Positions 8,411-19,000 of a stretch of DNA of 64,000 nucleotides are shown in pieces (position 1 is the stretch's first letter; each line of letters starts with the position of its first letter). The stretch is from Hufsiella arboris (GTDB lineage Bacteria > Bacteroidota > Bacteroidia > Sphingobacteriales > Sphingobacteriaceae), in assembly GCF_009834875.1 (NCBI RefSeq), contig NZ_WVHT01000002.1:248001-312000 (forward strand). Reading direction: 5' to 3'. Position numbers and translations under genes: made by a program. Below the pieces are notes generated by a model. It was not told where the DNA came from, made no database searches, and saw nothing but the letters and a program-made list of their open reading frames with translations.

Positions 8411-8716
8411 GGCGCTGAAAGATACGGCTTTCCGGCAAATTTTGTCCTGCCGCCTGGATAAGGGCCGTTCAAAACTTTGTTAATGCGGAATGGGTAAGGT
8501 GTTTTTGCTGCCGGTTTCTTTTTACAGCAGGGAATATGAAATTAAGGCGCGGCTGCTTTCTTAGCCGGAACATTTATATGGAAACGGATATCATACGTGC
8601 AGAACTCTTCCAGATCATTTTATTAAATTCGTCTATACCTATACCTTCGTAAAAGGCCATACTGCCATGCCCGGGCGTTGCGCACGAGTTCTGAGGAACC
8701 AAACCTGGACGTTCAC
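8411..8716. other. SusC upstream region, no clear element
   Basis: About 300 bp between divergent genes. I found no TAnnTTTG box at a convincing distance and no copy of the TAGCC-N6-GGCTA palindrome that marks the promoters from 13.9 kb onward. An in-frame ATG for the SusC gene at 8678 lies inside this stretch, but is not preferred. Confidence 0.4.
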
Positions 8717-11700
8717 ATGAAACAGCATATTTTTTTAGTGTTTGTTTTATCTGTTTTATTGTGCCGTGAATGCGGGGCACAGACGGTGTCTTATGTAAAA
8801 AAGGCGGCGACGCTGCGGGAAGTGTTTGCTGAGATCCGAAACCAAACGGGATACGGTTTCTTCTGGCAGGAAGGTCTGGTCAATGATCGCCTGACGGTTG
8901 ATGCGAATTTCCATTCGGTCACACTGGATTCGCTGTTAAAAACTGTTTTGAAAGGGACCGGGCTAACCTACGCCTTAGTCAATAAGACGATCGTTGTACG
9001 GGATGCGCCTGCCTCCGGCCAGCTCGTCACAGACGGAAAGTTTAACATTTCCGGAAAAATCATCGATGAGGCAAGTGGTAATGGTTTAGCAAATGTAACT
9101 ATCCGGATAAAGGACAGCCCGGTCATCAGCCAGACTTCCTCTTCCGGGGAATTCAGCTTAACGAACTTAAGTGAGCACGCTGTACTATTGATTTCCTGCG
9201 TGGGTTACCAGGGTAGGGAGTTAAAAGTAATGCCCGGAATGCTGATTGCCTTAAAAACGCTGGTTCAGCCGTTGAACGAGGTGATGGTATCGACAGGTTA
9301 TCAGCAGATGGAAAAAGCGACGGCAACGGGTGCATTTAATCTTGTAACGGCCGGCGACCTTGAAGCTAACTCTTCATATAATCTTATGGAGCGGCTTAAC
9401 GGAACTGTGCCGGGGGTAAGCTTTGACTTACTTACCAATCATATCCAGATACGTTCGCCGAACAGTTACCTGGGGCAAAGTAGTGAAAGTATGCCGCTTG
9501 TGGTTATCGACGGCTTTCCGGCAATAGAAAATAAGCTGGTTGATCATCCCGGCACTTCGCTGGAACGGACGATGACACCCGGGACAAATAACGCACTGCT
9601 CAATCTTTTCAATCCAAATGACATACAAAGTATCACCTTTCTGAAGGATGCCGCCGCGGCCTCTATCTGGGGAAGCCAGGCCGCTAACGGGGTGATCGTT
9701 ATAGAAACGAAGAAGGGACGGCAGGCGAGTCCCGCAATTTCTTTTACCGGGGCAATCAGTATTTCGCCGCGTCCGGACCCTGATGATCTTCATCAGATGA
9801 ATTCCGCACAATATATAGATCTTGAGAAAGAATTATTCAATGCCAATATATTCCAGGATCCGTCGGTCAACTGGCGCTCGCCGGCCGTCAGTGAGGCAGT
9901 GCAGTTACTTTTCGCTGAGCGGAACGGGAAACTGACTTCTGCGCAGCTGGATAATGCCTTAAATCAGCTTGGACAGGTGAATAACCGGTCGCAGATTAAA
10001 AAATATTTGCTTCAAACGCCCGTTACCCAGCAATACAATCTTTCCGTCAGCGGAGGCAGAAATGCCAGTAGTTATTTCCTGTCGGGAAATTATTCCGGTG
10101 ACCAAACAGAATACAAAAATAACGAGTCATCCACCTGCGGATTTCAGGCAAATTTTCAAACCAGCTTTCTTAAAAAGATGCTGTCACTTAATATCGGCAT
10201 GAACTATCTACATACCGGCAGCCGTATGAATACGGCGGCTGTTTTTGCACTTTCACCCACTTCACTGGGATTGCGGCCCTATGAATTGCTGGCGGATGTG
10301 GCGGGAGATCCTATCGACCGGTATTTGTCATTTACCAAACCGGTCGTGGATAGTTTGGCCAATCTGGGTTATTATCCCTGGACTTACAATAGCTTGGATG
10401 AGCTGACGGCATCGCAGACCAGTTATCGAACCAACAAGGGTCGTTTAAACGCCGGTTTAAAAGGACAATTGACGGATTGGCTGAATCTGGATCTGAGCGG
10501 CATGCTGCAGCGTAATTCGACCCGGATGAACGATCTTCATGATCAAACGAGTTACTTCACCAAAGATCTCATTAACAGAGCTACTTTTAATGACCACGGT
10601 AATTTAATTTACGGAGTACCGCCAGGCGCAATCCTGCGTACAAGCAATACGGACTGGCGTGACTGGAATGTTCGTTTGCAGCTGAATATGGATAAAACGA
10701 TCGCGCGGAATCAACGGATTATCTTTATTGCCGGCACAGATCTCAGGGAACTGAAAGGGGAAGGGCATACGGGCACGAGTTATGGTTATGATGAGGCTGG
10801 CGGCACGTCTGTTCCTGTCGACGTAACGGTTCCCTATAGAACATATCTCGGGGGGACCGAAGTGCTGGGAAGCTTTGACGATTTCGTTGCGCGGCCGGTT
10901 ACCCGGTATCTCTCTTATTACAGCAATTTAAGCTATTTTTTTCATCGCTATCTCACGCTTTCGGGAAGTCTCCGATTTGATGATTACACCGAGATTGGCC
11001 TTGAGCGCCGCAGAAGGGCCAGGCCTTTTTGGTCTTCTGCGCTTGGCGTGGACTTAAAAAATAGTATACTGAATGATGCATCCTTCATTGATCGGCTAAG
11101 GTGGCGATTTTCAGCAGGTACGGGCGGCAAGGTTCCGGTCGGGGGAAATGCGCGGTCCACTTACATGGCTTGGGGCAATGATGCTTTGTCTAAGCTGCGT
11201 TACGGAAGTGTCATCCAGCCGGGAAACGAGAGCCTGGGTTGGGAGAAAACATTTATGCTTAATTCGGGAATCGATCTGTCGGTTCTTCGAACTCGTTTAA
11301 ATGCTACCCTGGACGTTTATTTTAAAAACACTGACGGAATCCTGATGTCCCTGCCGGTCAACCCGACCTACGGATGGTCTTTTCTTACCTATAATACCGG
11401 CAAAATGAAGGGCAGCGGAGTTGATATTGGTTTAAGTGGACAGATTATCCGGAAACAGAAATTCAGCTGGACTGCTTTACTGAACCTGACCTATATGACT
11501 ACAAAGGTAACCGATAGCCGTTTCGGCACGGATGGCATTACCAGCCCGGCTGAGGTTAATATCCTGAGCGGTTACCCGGTTGACCGACTTTTTGCCTTTC
11601 GCTGGGCGGGGCTTGACCATAACGGTCAGCCCGTATTGGCTAATGCTTCCGGCGAACAGGTTCCAATAACAAATACCGGTTCATTGAGGTTTAAAGATCT

Positions 11701-12235
11701 TAGGTACATGGGCAAATCGCAGCCGCCTTACACGGGTGGTTTGCATCAATATCTTATATACCGGAACTTTCGCTTTTCTGCCAGGATAAACTATTACCTG
11801 GGCTACAAAATACGTTATGCGCCGGTTGATATGTACAATTTGCCGACCGGTTCAGGTTCCGTCGGCTATCTCAGCACGTCTTCGGCGCTGGCTACGCGGT
11901 GGAGACGTCCGGGCGATGAGTCGCTGACAAATGTTCCCGGAATTCTTCATATAACCACGGAATCTCAAAACCGGTATTTATATGCAGATATCAATGTGAT
12001 AGATGGCGACAATATCCGTCTGGATCAATTGTCGCTGAACTATGCCTTTTCTTCATCAATCCTTAAAAAGTTGGGTAATCTGCAGCAATTTAACCTTGGC
12101 CTGGCCGCGAATAACCTTGGAGTTATCTGGAAAAAGACCGCTGCCTCGATCGACCCGCTGTACATTCCCGGCGCGACTTTCGGTGGTTTAAAACCTGCTC
12201 CTGCTTTTATCATAAGCGCCAGCCTGACCTTGTAA
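8717..12235 (+). CDS. SusC/RagA-type TonB-dependent outer-membrane receptor with STN domain
   Basis: A 1172-residue outer-membrane receptor. The start at 8717 places a signal peptide (KQHIFLVFVLSVLLCRECGA) at the N-terminus. Next come an STN domain (about 25-100; LREVFAEIRNQTGYGFFWQE), a carboxypeptidase-regulatory-like domain (about 112-190; ISGKIIDEASGNGLANVTIR), the plug (LNGTVPGVSFD, VVIDGFPA, FLKDAAAASIWGSQAANGVI) and a long barrel ending in ASLTL. STN-bearing SusC proteins signal to an anti-sigma FecR, so the FecI/FecR pair at 19890-21788 is the obvious partner, with SusD at 21782. Unusually, about 7.6 kb of unrelated genes separate them. The imported substrate is unknown. Confidence 0.93.
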   Translation: MKQHIFLVFVLSVLLCRECGAQTVSYVKKAATLREVFAEIRNQTGYGFFWQEGLVNDRLTVDANFHSVTLDSLLKTVLKGTGLTYALVNKTIVVRDAPASGQLVTDGKFNISGKIIDEASGNGLANVTIRIKDSPVISQTSSSGEFSLTNLSEHAVLLISCVGYQGRELKVMPGMLIALKTLVQPLNEVMVSTGYQQMEKATATGAFNLVTAGDLEANSSYNLMERLNGTVPGVSFDLLTNHIQIRSPNSYLGQSSESMPLVVIDGFPAIENKLVDHPGTSLERTMTPGTNNALLNLFNPNDIQSITFLKDAAAASIWGSQAANGVIVIETKKGRQASPAISFTGAISISPRPDPDDLHQMNSAQYIDLEKELFNANIFQDPSVNWRSPAVSEAVQLLFAERNGKLTSAQLDNALNQLGQVNNRSQIKKYLLQTPVTQQYNLSVSGGRNASSYFLSGNYSGDQTEYKNNESSTCGFQANFQTSFLKKMLSLNIGMNYLHTGSRMNTAAVFALSPTSLGLRPYELLADVAGDPIDRYLSFTKPVVDSLANLGYYPWTYNSLDELTASQTSYRTNKGRLNAGLKGQLTDWLNLDLSGMLQRNSTRMNDLHDQTSYFTKDLINRATFNDHGNLIYGVPPGAILRTSNTDWRDWNVRLQLNMDKTIARNQRIIFIAGTDLRELKGEGHTGTSYGYDEAGGTSVPVDVTVPYRTYLGGTEVLGSFDDFVARPVTRYLSYYSNLSYFFHRYLTLSGSLRFDDYTEIGLERRRRARPFWSSALGVDLKNSILNDASFIDRLRWRFSAGTGGKVPVGGNARSTYMAWGNDALSKLRYGSVIQPGNESLGWEKTFMLNSGIDLSVLRTRLNATLDVYFKNTDGILMSLPVNPTYGWSFLTYNTGKMKGSGVDIGLSGQIIRKQKFSWTALLNLTYMTTKVTDSRFGTDGITSPAEVNILSGYPVDRLFAFRWAGLDHNGQPVLANASGEQVPITNTGSLRFKDLRYMGKSQPPYTGGLHQYLIYRNFRFSARINYYLGYKIRYAPVDMYNLPTGSGSVGYLSTSSALATRWRRPGDESLTNVPGILHITTESQNRYLYADINVIDGDNIRLDQLSLNYAFSSSILKKLGNLQQFNLGLAANNLGVIWKKTAASIDPLYIPGATFGGLKPAPAFIISASLTL

Positions 12236-12788
12236 CCGGCGCTTTAAATGGTTTAACCAATCGGTGCTCGTAAGATTGCTCATTGTAAGGAAACTTAATA
12301 GACAGGTAGAATAAGAGCAGGTTCACAAGCGGCTGCAACAGGCCCGTCCAAAGCATAATCCCGGCATTGCCCGGGGCGTAATTCTGAAATTTTATCAGTT
12401 GGAAAATATGACCGGCCGCTGAGCCCCACAGAAAGATAGATAGGACGGTGATCAGGCCGAGCCTCAGTCCAAAATCATTATGAAAAGCCAGTATGCCGGC
12501 TATACCCAGGCCGAGGCTGGCAAAGCCGACTTCCAGCTGGAAGGGATTATCCGGCCATCCGATAAAATGAGCCGCCATTTTATGGAAAACAATATGCATG
12601 ATAGCATTATAGATCGAGGTAATTCCGAGCGCCCAAAAACAATAGTTGGAAAATATAGACTCGATGACGAAGCCCGGCGATAGCTCTCTGCGGTACCGGT
12701 AAATTTTTATCAGCGCGCACAGTAACCCTATGGCGAAAAAAGTGATAGTAAAGTTGGTCAGAGCAGCCTTAATGAATTGTTCGGTCAT
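12210..12788 (-). CDS. Four- to five-helix membrane protein, DUF6790-like
   Basis: A 192-residue integral membrane protein. The central segment (FIGWPDNPFQLEVGFASLGL, then GIAGIL) matches the signature I associate with DUF6790 proteins, and a related but divergent segment (ELGFANLCFGLVGI) occurs in the protein at 31097. Function is unknown for the family. The 3' end overlaps the end of the SusC gene by 26 bp in convergent orientation, so the two transcripts may interfere. It is followed by no terminator that I can see. Confidence 0.65.
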   Translation of the reverse strand: MTEQFIKAALTNFTITFFAIGLLCALIKIYRYRRELSPGFVIESIFSNYCFWALGITSIYNAIMHIVFHKMAAHFIGWPDNPFQLEVGFASLGLGIAGILAFHNDFGLRLGLITVLSIFLWGSAAGHIFQLIKFQNYAPGNAGIMLWTGLLQPLVNLLLFYLSIKFPYNEQSYEHRLVKPFKAPVTRSGWRL

Positions 12789-12815
12789 GTTTGAATATTG
12801 ATTTATAAATAATGT

Positions 12816-13127
12816 TTAATTAATAAAATGAGTTACGATCATTAGAATGATGATAAGGATTCCGGCAAGAGCAGCGACGAAGATGTATTCGGCAATTCCC
12901 TCCAGTCGCCTTGCTTTTTTGGAATCGGTTGCCCGGATAGAAAAAAAGGATAAGAAAACGGAGGTAATCAGAATGAGCGCAATAAGAGAAGCGCAATCAT
13001 CGATAAGAGTGCTTTTTGCCTTGTCTAACAGGTGAAAGGAGGTGATAACGAAAAGACAGAATCCCAGGAGCGTGCTGGATGTGCCCAGTATGTGCTGGCA
13101 GGTTCTCGGGTGTTGATGGTCGTTCAT
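12816..13127 (-). CDS. Small three-helix membrane protein
   Basis: A 103-residue protein with three hydrophobic helices (about residues 15-33, 45-64 and 82-101) and a short polar, His-rich start (MNDHQHPRTCQH). It lies between two envelope genes on the same strand, 9 bp after the stop of the lipoprotein gene at 13137 and 27 bp before the DUF6790-like gene, so the three probably form one operon. No family or function is recognised. Confidence 0.55.
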   Translation of the reverse strand: MNDHQHPRTCQHILGTSSTLLGFCLFVITSFHLLDKAKSTLIDDCASLIALILITSVFLSFFSIRATDSKKARRLEGIAEYIFVAALAGILIIILMIVTHFIN

Positions 13128-13136
13128 GGTCTGGAA

Positions 13137-13769
13137 TTATTGGAGAAAGCCTTGTTTATTCATTTTTTTTCGCACAGCCCGGCAGACGTCTTCAAAAAGC
13201 TCAACCCGACCGCCGGGGTTGGTGGTACTGGTATTGGCCGCCCAGATCAGCTTATTTGCCTCAATCGAGAAAACGCTTACTTCTACATTCCAGGTTCGGT
13301 CCGTCTGCACATGTCCCGGTGTTCCCGGTATAATCGCTTGGGTCAGCACAGGCTGCATCCGGCCGTGATGCCAGTAGTTGTACCAACTATTATAGTAAGC
13401 GGGTGGTGTACCTGCAATATATTGACGGCTGGTCTTTTCACTTATCTGTTGCATGAGTACCATACCGTCAAAGCCCTGCTGCTTTAGTCGCTGGTTGTAA
13501 CCTGCTTCATTTGCGTTGAGTAAGGTATCTGAGCCAAAGATCTGGTAGGACGGGACAGCCGTTCCAGGATAGAGACCTGCCATATAATCTTCAATCTGCC
13601 GGCGTACAACCTGGTCTTGTATAAGCGCGCCGACGGCGATTTTGTGAATATCCGGGCGGCTGATGGTCGTGCCAGGGTCCCGCCAGTTGCTGATAATTTG
13701 TGATGGTCCGGCGCAGGAACACAGGCTCAGCGCCAGGAGAAGTACAGGGATTTTTTGTTGTATAGTCAT
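13137..13769 (-). CDS. Lipoprotein, DUF4136-like
   Basis: A 210-residue lipoprotein with signal peptide and lipobox LCSC (Cys19). The mature part starts SQIISNWRDPG, has a nucleotide-like alpha/beta middle with FDGMVLMQQISEKTSRQYI, and ends with an LIWAANTSTTNPG strand and a helix (DVCRAVRKKMNKQGFL). This order (NWRDP near the start, 'LIWxxxTxTxNP' near the end) matches periplasmic DUF4136-type lipoproteins. It is the first gene of a three-gene minus-strand operon, diverging from the regulated promoter at 13930. Function unknown. Confidence 0.65.
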   Translation of the reverse strand: MTIQQKIPVLLLALSLCSCAGPSQIISNWRDPGTTISRPDIHKIAVGALIQDQVVRRQIEDYMAGLYPGTAVPSYQIFGSDTLLNANEAGYNQRLKQQGFDGMVLMQQISEKTSRQYIAGTPPAYYNSWYNYWHHGRMQPVLTQAIIPGTPGHVQTDRTWNVEVSVFSIEANKLIWAANTSTTNPGGRVELFEDVCRAVRKKMNKQGFLQ

Positions 13770-13929
13770 GTTGTCAAATGAATGCGGGCTGTAAGCAGCC
13801 GGCTTTTACATCATTACACGATGAATAACAAGAAGGACTAGTCTTGCTGAAAATATTTTCCCGGCTTTCCGCTGCGTTCCGGGAATGGACCTGTTTACTT
13901 GCAGAACGCTGGAAAGCGGCGGAATAAAT

Positions 13930-13976
13930 TAGCCTGTTTTAGCTATATATCAGCCTGTTGCGTCATGATACCTTTG
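13930..13976 (+). promoter_or_regulatory. Palindrome-plus-39 promoter of the 14277-19767 unit
   Basis: Palindromic site TAGCCTGTTTTAGCTA at 13930-13945 and Bacteroidota -7 box TACCTTTG at 13969-13976. The distance from first base to first base is 39 bp, exactly as at 26584, 27368 and 29408. The palindrome sits where the -33 element would be, which fits a dimeric activator. A leader of about 290 nt follows before the ATG at 14277; it includes a possible 13-codon reading frame (14002-14043). Confidence 0.75.
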
Positions 13977-14276
13977 GAACAACAAAAAAATACAAAAGCA
14001 AATGAGAAAGATGGATAAGCTGCTGATGGCAAGTAAGGGTTAATCGCCTGATGCGAAGTATACGTTAACTGATTTTAGTCTTTCGAAATCGCTGGATTCG
14101 GCCACTGCCTGCCCTGAGTCAACCTTAGCCCTTGTTTTTAACTGGTTAATGAGCGTTTTACGCGCTTGGGGAATACTATGTCTTGGTTTTTATGGTCAAT
14201 ATTGATTTAAGTATCTGTAAATCAACTTATTAAATAAATAAACAATTAAATAAATAACAAAACAAAACAACAAATC

Positions 14277-15965
14277 ATGAGTGCAACTCAATCAAATTTA
14301 TCAGGAGCCAGGTATGGCTATGATTTCGTGGTAGCAACCACGCAGGCAAGTATTAACAGTACAATGAAAGAGTACCTTTCCGGTGCGACGATGCCGGAAG
14401 TCAGGATGTATTACAACATGGACAAAAAGGGAAACCCGGTTCTGGTGGATCAGGCGACGCTGATGACCCAGCTCAACAATACCGATCCTTTCAAACTGAA
14501 AGAATGGGATGGTGACGATGACGACGATGTGCCTGATTACCTGGATGTAATTAACAGCTCTAAGTTCATGTATGCATTCCGGGCAAAGATCGGTTTAGCC
14601 CCGGGTTACGATCCCAGCGATCTTCCTGATATTATCAGCCTGAACCCGGATAACAAATCGGTTGTTTTTCAGCTGATGTGTTCCGAGTTCCAGGTAGTGG
14701 AAGCAAACGGAGACCGTGCAGGTTTAACCAGCTATATCAATCAGTCGCAGCCTGACGGGAATGCGTGGATGTTTAAGGCAACGGTAGATTTGAAGAGCGT
14801 TACCGACAGCACCAATCTTCCTCCGGCGGTACAGCAGCAGGTGAATAACCTTGGGGACACGGCGTTCAGCGTACAGCAATTAATTTTTGACCTGGATAAC
14901 GCACTGCTGGATACTTCCGCGTCCATTGAAGGTATCGAACCTGGTTCGGCTGTGGATACTGCTCTGAAGGGTGTTTTTATGGGAGCTTATTTCTCCGCTT
15001 TGCAGGCGGCAGGGAAGCCGGTTCTTGGTTATACCATTCAGCAAAGCCAGGTGGATCCTTCAACGCTAAAACTATCGGACTTCGAACTGCAGGCTAACCC
15101 ATTCGTGGATGCAAGCGGAAATGAAATACAGCTGGCGGTAGATGAAGAAGGCTTACTGACCTTGAATTACTTATGTGCTGCTAACGGCAATACCCTGCCG
15201 CCGGCTGTTCCTTTCAACTGGAACTGGGTGGAAAATGATCAGGAGGCCGGTGAGTTTGACGGCGTCATTGCAATCAACCGCAACACTATTGCGAATTATT
15301 TTAAAAATGAACTGAACGTACCGGTGCTGAGCAACAGCTTCCTTCCCTATGTCCATGTATACTTATCGGATTTAGATACGCACATCAATTACGAATGGAA
15401 CCTGACTGCCGGACAGCAGCCCACCATTTCTGCGCCGGCGACTGGTAAAACGGTTCTGAGTTATTCCTACAGCAATTCTGCCAGTGACCAGGCCGGGCTG
15501 AATGGAGATGAAGGCCAAATGACCCTGAGTCCATCCTACACGCTGCAGGTCGACTTCACCGGGAACCAGATTGTGATCACGCAGCATTTGCTGATCTATG
15601 CCAAAGTGAAGGTGGAATTGTCCTCTGATAGTGGTAATATCATCGATAAGACAATCGTCGACACTTACACCCTGGAGATTGATGATTACGGAAGGCTGAC
15701 AGCAAACCTGGATTCGCAAACAACAGACAATTCACAAACACCGGGCGTGAACGGGTTCCTGAACTTCTTTTCAAAAGTAAATGATCTGACTGAGTCTGTA
15801 GAACAATGGGTACAGGGGCTTACCGCAACCAGTTTCACCGATATCCCTTTGTCGGTAATCCAGGATTTTGTATTTCCTGGCGGTAAAACCTTCCTTTTCA
15901 AGGACGCGGTATTCTCAGACAATCAGGATCTGGTAGGTCATATTTCCTACGCGGATCCATCTTAA
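14277..15965 (+). CDS. Large beta-rich protein without signal peptide, possibly TULIP/P47-like
   Basis: A 562-residue protein starting MSATQSNLSGARYGYDFVVA. There is no signal peptide and no membrane helix. The opening 'YGYDFVVATTQASINSTMKE' (a Tyr-Gly-x-Asp strand followed by a helix ending in a long side chain and 'L') and the long alternating strands recall P47/OrfX-type TULIP proteins, which are lipid-binding partners in toxin clusters. That match is from memory and weak. An acidic loop (DGDDDDDVPDYLD, about residues 78-90) could bind cations. It is the first gene of the unit under the palindrome promoter, 124 bp before the 1225-residue gene, so the two probably act together. Confidence 0.6.
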   Translation: MSATQSNLSGARYGYDFVVATTQASINSTMKEYLSGATMPEVRMYYNMDKKGNPVLVDQATLMTQLNNTDPFKLKEWDGDDDDDVPDYLDVINSSKFMYAFRAKIGLAPGYDPSDLPDIISLNPDNKSVVFQLMCSEFQVVEANGDRAGLTSYINQSQPDGNAWMFKATVDLKSVTDSTNLPPAVQQQVNNLGDTAFSVQQLIFDLDNALLDTSASIEGIEPGSAVDTALKGVFMGAYFSALQAAGKPVLGYTIQQSQVDPSTLKLSDFELQANPFVDASGNEIQLAVDEEGLLTLNYLCAANGNTLPPAVPFNWNWVENDQEAGEFDGVIAINRNTIANYFKNELNVPVLSNSFLPYVHVYLSDLDTHINYEWNLTAGQQPTISAPATGKTVLSYSYSNSASDQAGLNGDEGQMTLSPSYTLQVDFTGNQIVITQHLLIYAKVKVELSSDSGNIIDKTIVDTYTLEIDDYGRLTANLDSQTTDNSQTPGVNGFLNFFSKVNDLTESVEQWVQGLTATSFTDIPLSVIQDFVFPGGKTFLFKDAVFSDNQDLVGHISYADPS

Positions 15966-16089
15966 ATACCAATTAATTAACAATCAGCGGATGGTTGCAG
16001 GCACAGTACAAGGTTTCGTCAGGCAATAACAACCATTACAGGGAAATACGTGCAGTCGCCGGTGACCGTCCGCTTTAAAATAAGAAATC

Positions 16090-19000
16090 ATGAAAATCAA
16101 TAGTTCAAGTGAACTGATGAAGAACCATAAACACGCCGTAGTCATGGCGCCGGATCAGCAGTTCAAAGTGTTACAAACCAACGAAGGGCAAGCCCTTTTT
16201 TTCTCCATCGGCTCCGATAATGCGTTTTACTGCACCCGGGAAGTGCAGAAGGATAAAAGCGGCTGGTCGAGAATTGACCTGAGCTCGCCGCTTTCAGCTA
16301 ACTACAATAACGCCGAGGTTTCGGCAAAGACATTCGATATTGCTCAAAATCTCGATCAGGGCACAACCGACATTGCACTGGTTATCACGGTGAACGGGAG
16401 TGATTATTTGTATACTGCGCTGAATGTTGGTAATGCGGATGCTGACTGGGCGGCTAATACGGTCCAGTTTACAGCGGTGCCTTATGATGATACCGTTCAC
16501 GGCTTCAGCGGCCTGTCCATTGCAGATGTGTATATCGGTCAGTCGGGGTCCTCGGAATTTATCGCCGCCGATATAATCGCCAATCCGGTAACCCGGGTTA
16601 TCTACCGCTACTTTGTGGATGTTGCAGGAAAGGCGACCGGGCCGGTTTGGAAGGCGCATGATATATCGACAGACCTTGAGGCTGGCAAAATCGTGAACCT
16701 GATGGGCCGTAAGAACGGGCAGTTGTGCGACGGTATTTACACCATGGGTGCGGTTGGTGCCGAGACGGAAGTAATTTATACACCGTTGTATAATCCGTTT
16801 GCAAAAAAAGGATCGGTTTATACCGTGCCGTCGGCGACGCGTTTTAACTTACCGGAAGGAACGACGGCGATTGCGGTCTCCCTTAATTCGGATGGCTATA
16901 CGGACATGTTCTTTGCCGCCGGAAGTACCCTTTATTACCTGGCGTATGACCAGCAAACTGATGGCGCGCAACCTGCCCAGATTTATACACACGATCATTT
17001 AAGCGGATTGAGCAGCCTTCATGTTGATAATGACGGTACAAATGTATTGGTTTGGGGATTAAATGACGCCAATCAGGTTATAAACCTTCGCTGTGCTGCC
17101 GGCAATGAAAGTGATTCAGCCTCATGGTCTTTCCCGGTACCGATACTGGAAGGCGCACAGGGTCTTGCATCCTATATCCACTATGTGCTTGGGCATAGCG
17201 TCATTTTTGCGCATATGCAGGATGACTCGCTTATTCAGCTTACCCAGGATGCAGCGGCTGCCACCTGGCAGCAGCGAAATATTCTATTGCCCGGGACTAC
17301 TGATGACGATGTCCTGGAATATAACAGTTTCACCACCCATATCAACGTGGTTAACGATGACGGCCGCGTATCTGGTAGCCCGGTTGCTCTCTCCATCACA
17401 TCTTCCAGCCCGGCAAGTATTTATGTAGATGATCTATACTATAAATTGTCTCCGCATACAGCGACAGTGATCAATACAGATGCTACCGGTGTTTTAACGA
17501 TCGTTCAGGAAACGCAGGGACTGAGCGCTGTTTGTTACCACGTCTTGAATAAAGATACCGGCGCTTCGCTGGATATCAATCCGATGGCGAAAATGATGGA
17601 CATTATAGCAAAGGTTCAGTCAGGAAGCGACCTGGATGCCGTTCAGCTGGATAATGGCGATGGCACCCAGAAGCCGCTACTACCTGCAGGAACCTCACAG
17701 GATCAGAAGGACTCAACGGCTTATGCGCTGAAACAGTTTGTTACAATGGCTTCGTCATTACCTTCCGACGGTTCTAAAAAACCGGCTCAGCCAACTACCG
17801 CTTCTCCGGCTGCAGCGGTGGCAACGCCAGCTGCAGCAGCAACACCTTCAGCCACAGGCGTGATCTGGGGGATGAGTTTTGATAAGTCCGGATGGACCTA
17901 TCATGAGGGCGCTCAGACACAGTTGCTGATGAGCCGGGCGGGCTTAAGTGCCGCGATTCCGATGGCACTTGGAGCTTCAAATCCGTCCTTGCTTGACGAT
18001 CCGGGGGATACGATTCTCTTATACGCCGAGGATGGATATAACTGGCTGAAAACGAAATGGGATGAGGTGACGGATTTTTTTGTCGACCTGGCTGAAGACG
18101 GTTATCATTTGCTGGTTAAACTGGAAGGAAAGATCTATAAGTTCCTGATAGACTGTGCCAGTGCGGTGGTTAATGCGCTGGAATTTGTGTTCAACCAGAT
18201 TAAGGTGTTTTTTGAAGACCTGATCAAATATCTTGGATTTCTTTTCAACTGGGGTGATATTGTGCGTACGCATAAAGTGCTGAAGAATGTACTGAAGCTA
18301 TATGCACTGAATGCCGTTGCAAATATTGAAACCACTAAGACACAGATCCAGAATTGTTTTAACGACCTGGACAACAATATAAATAACTGGGCCGGTGTTC
18401 CGCAATATGACCAGAATATGGGTGACTACACTGCGCCTGATGGCTCGGATGCTCATCAAACGGCACAGTCACAATGGGGCGTGCACCATGTCAAGAGCAA
18501 CTCCTCCGGCCTAACCACCAGCTACGACAAACCATATGATCAGGCTGAGGATTTAATAGACGACCTTCTTGATTTGGTACAGGCCGAAGGACAGGTAATC
18601 ACCGGGGTATATGACAAGATCAAGGATCTTGCGGATAACTTTTCTTCTTTAACTGCTGCAGAAGTTATTCAGCGTGTCATCGATATCCTTGCTGTGGCTA
18701 TGATTGACACAGCGAAGGATATTGTGATTGCTATTGTAAATCTGTTTGAGACACTGCTTGAAGGATTTATGGACATCCTTGATGCGCCGATCAGCATCCC
18801 GGTTATCTCCTGGGTATATCGCAGGGAAACGGGGGATGATTTAAGTATCCTTGACCTGATCTGCCTGGTTTCCGCTATTCCAACAAACGTGATCTATAAG
18901 CTGATTAACAATGACTCGCCGTTTCCGGAAGATGCGGTTACAAACGCATTTATCAATGCACAGAGCTTTTCGGAGGTGCAGGATATCCTGGCTAATGGCG

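Noticed and set aside
8500-8717. Search for the TAGCC-N6-GGCTA promoter ahead of SusC
   Set aside because: TTAGCCGGAACATTTATAT occurs near 8557, but the second arm and the -7 box at 39 bp are absent.
9428-9811. 127-codon minus-strand frame inside SusC
   Set aside because: Shadow of the receptor plug region.
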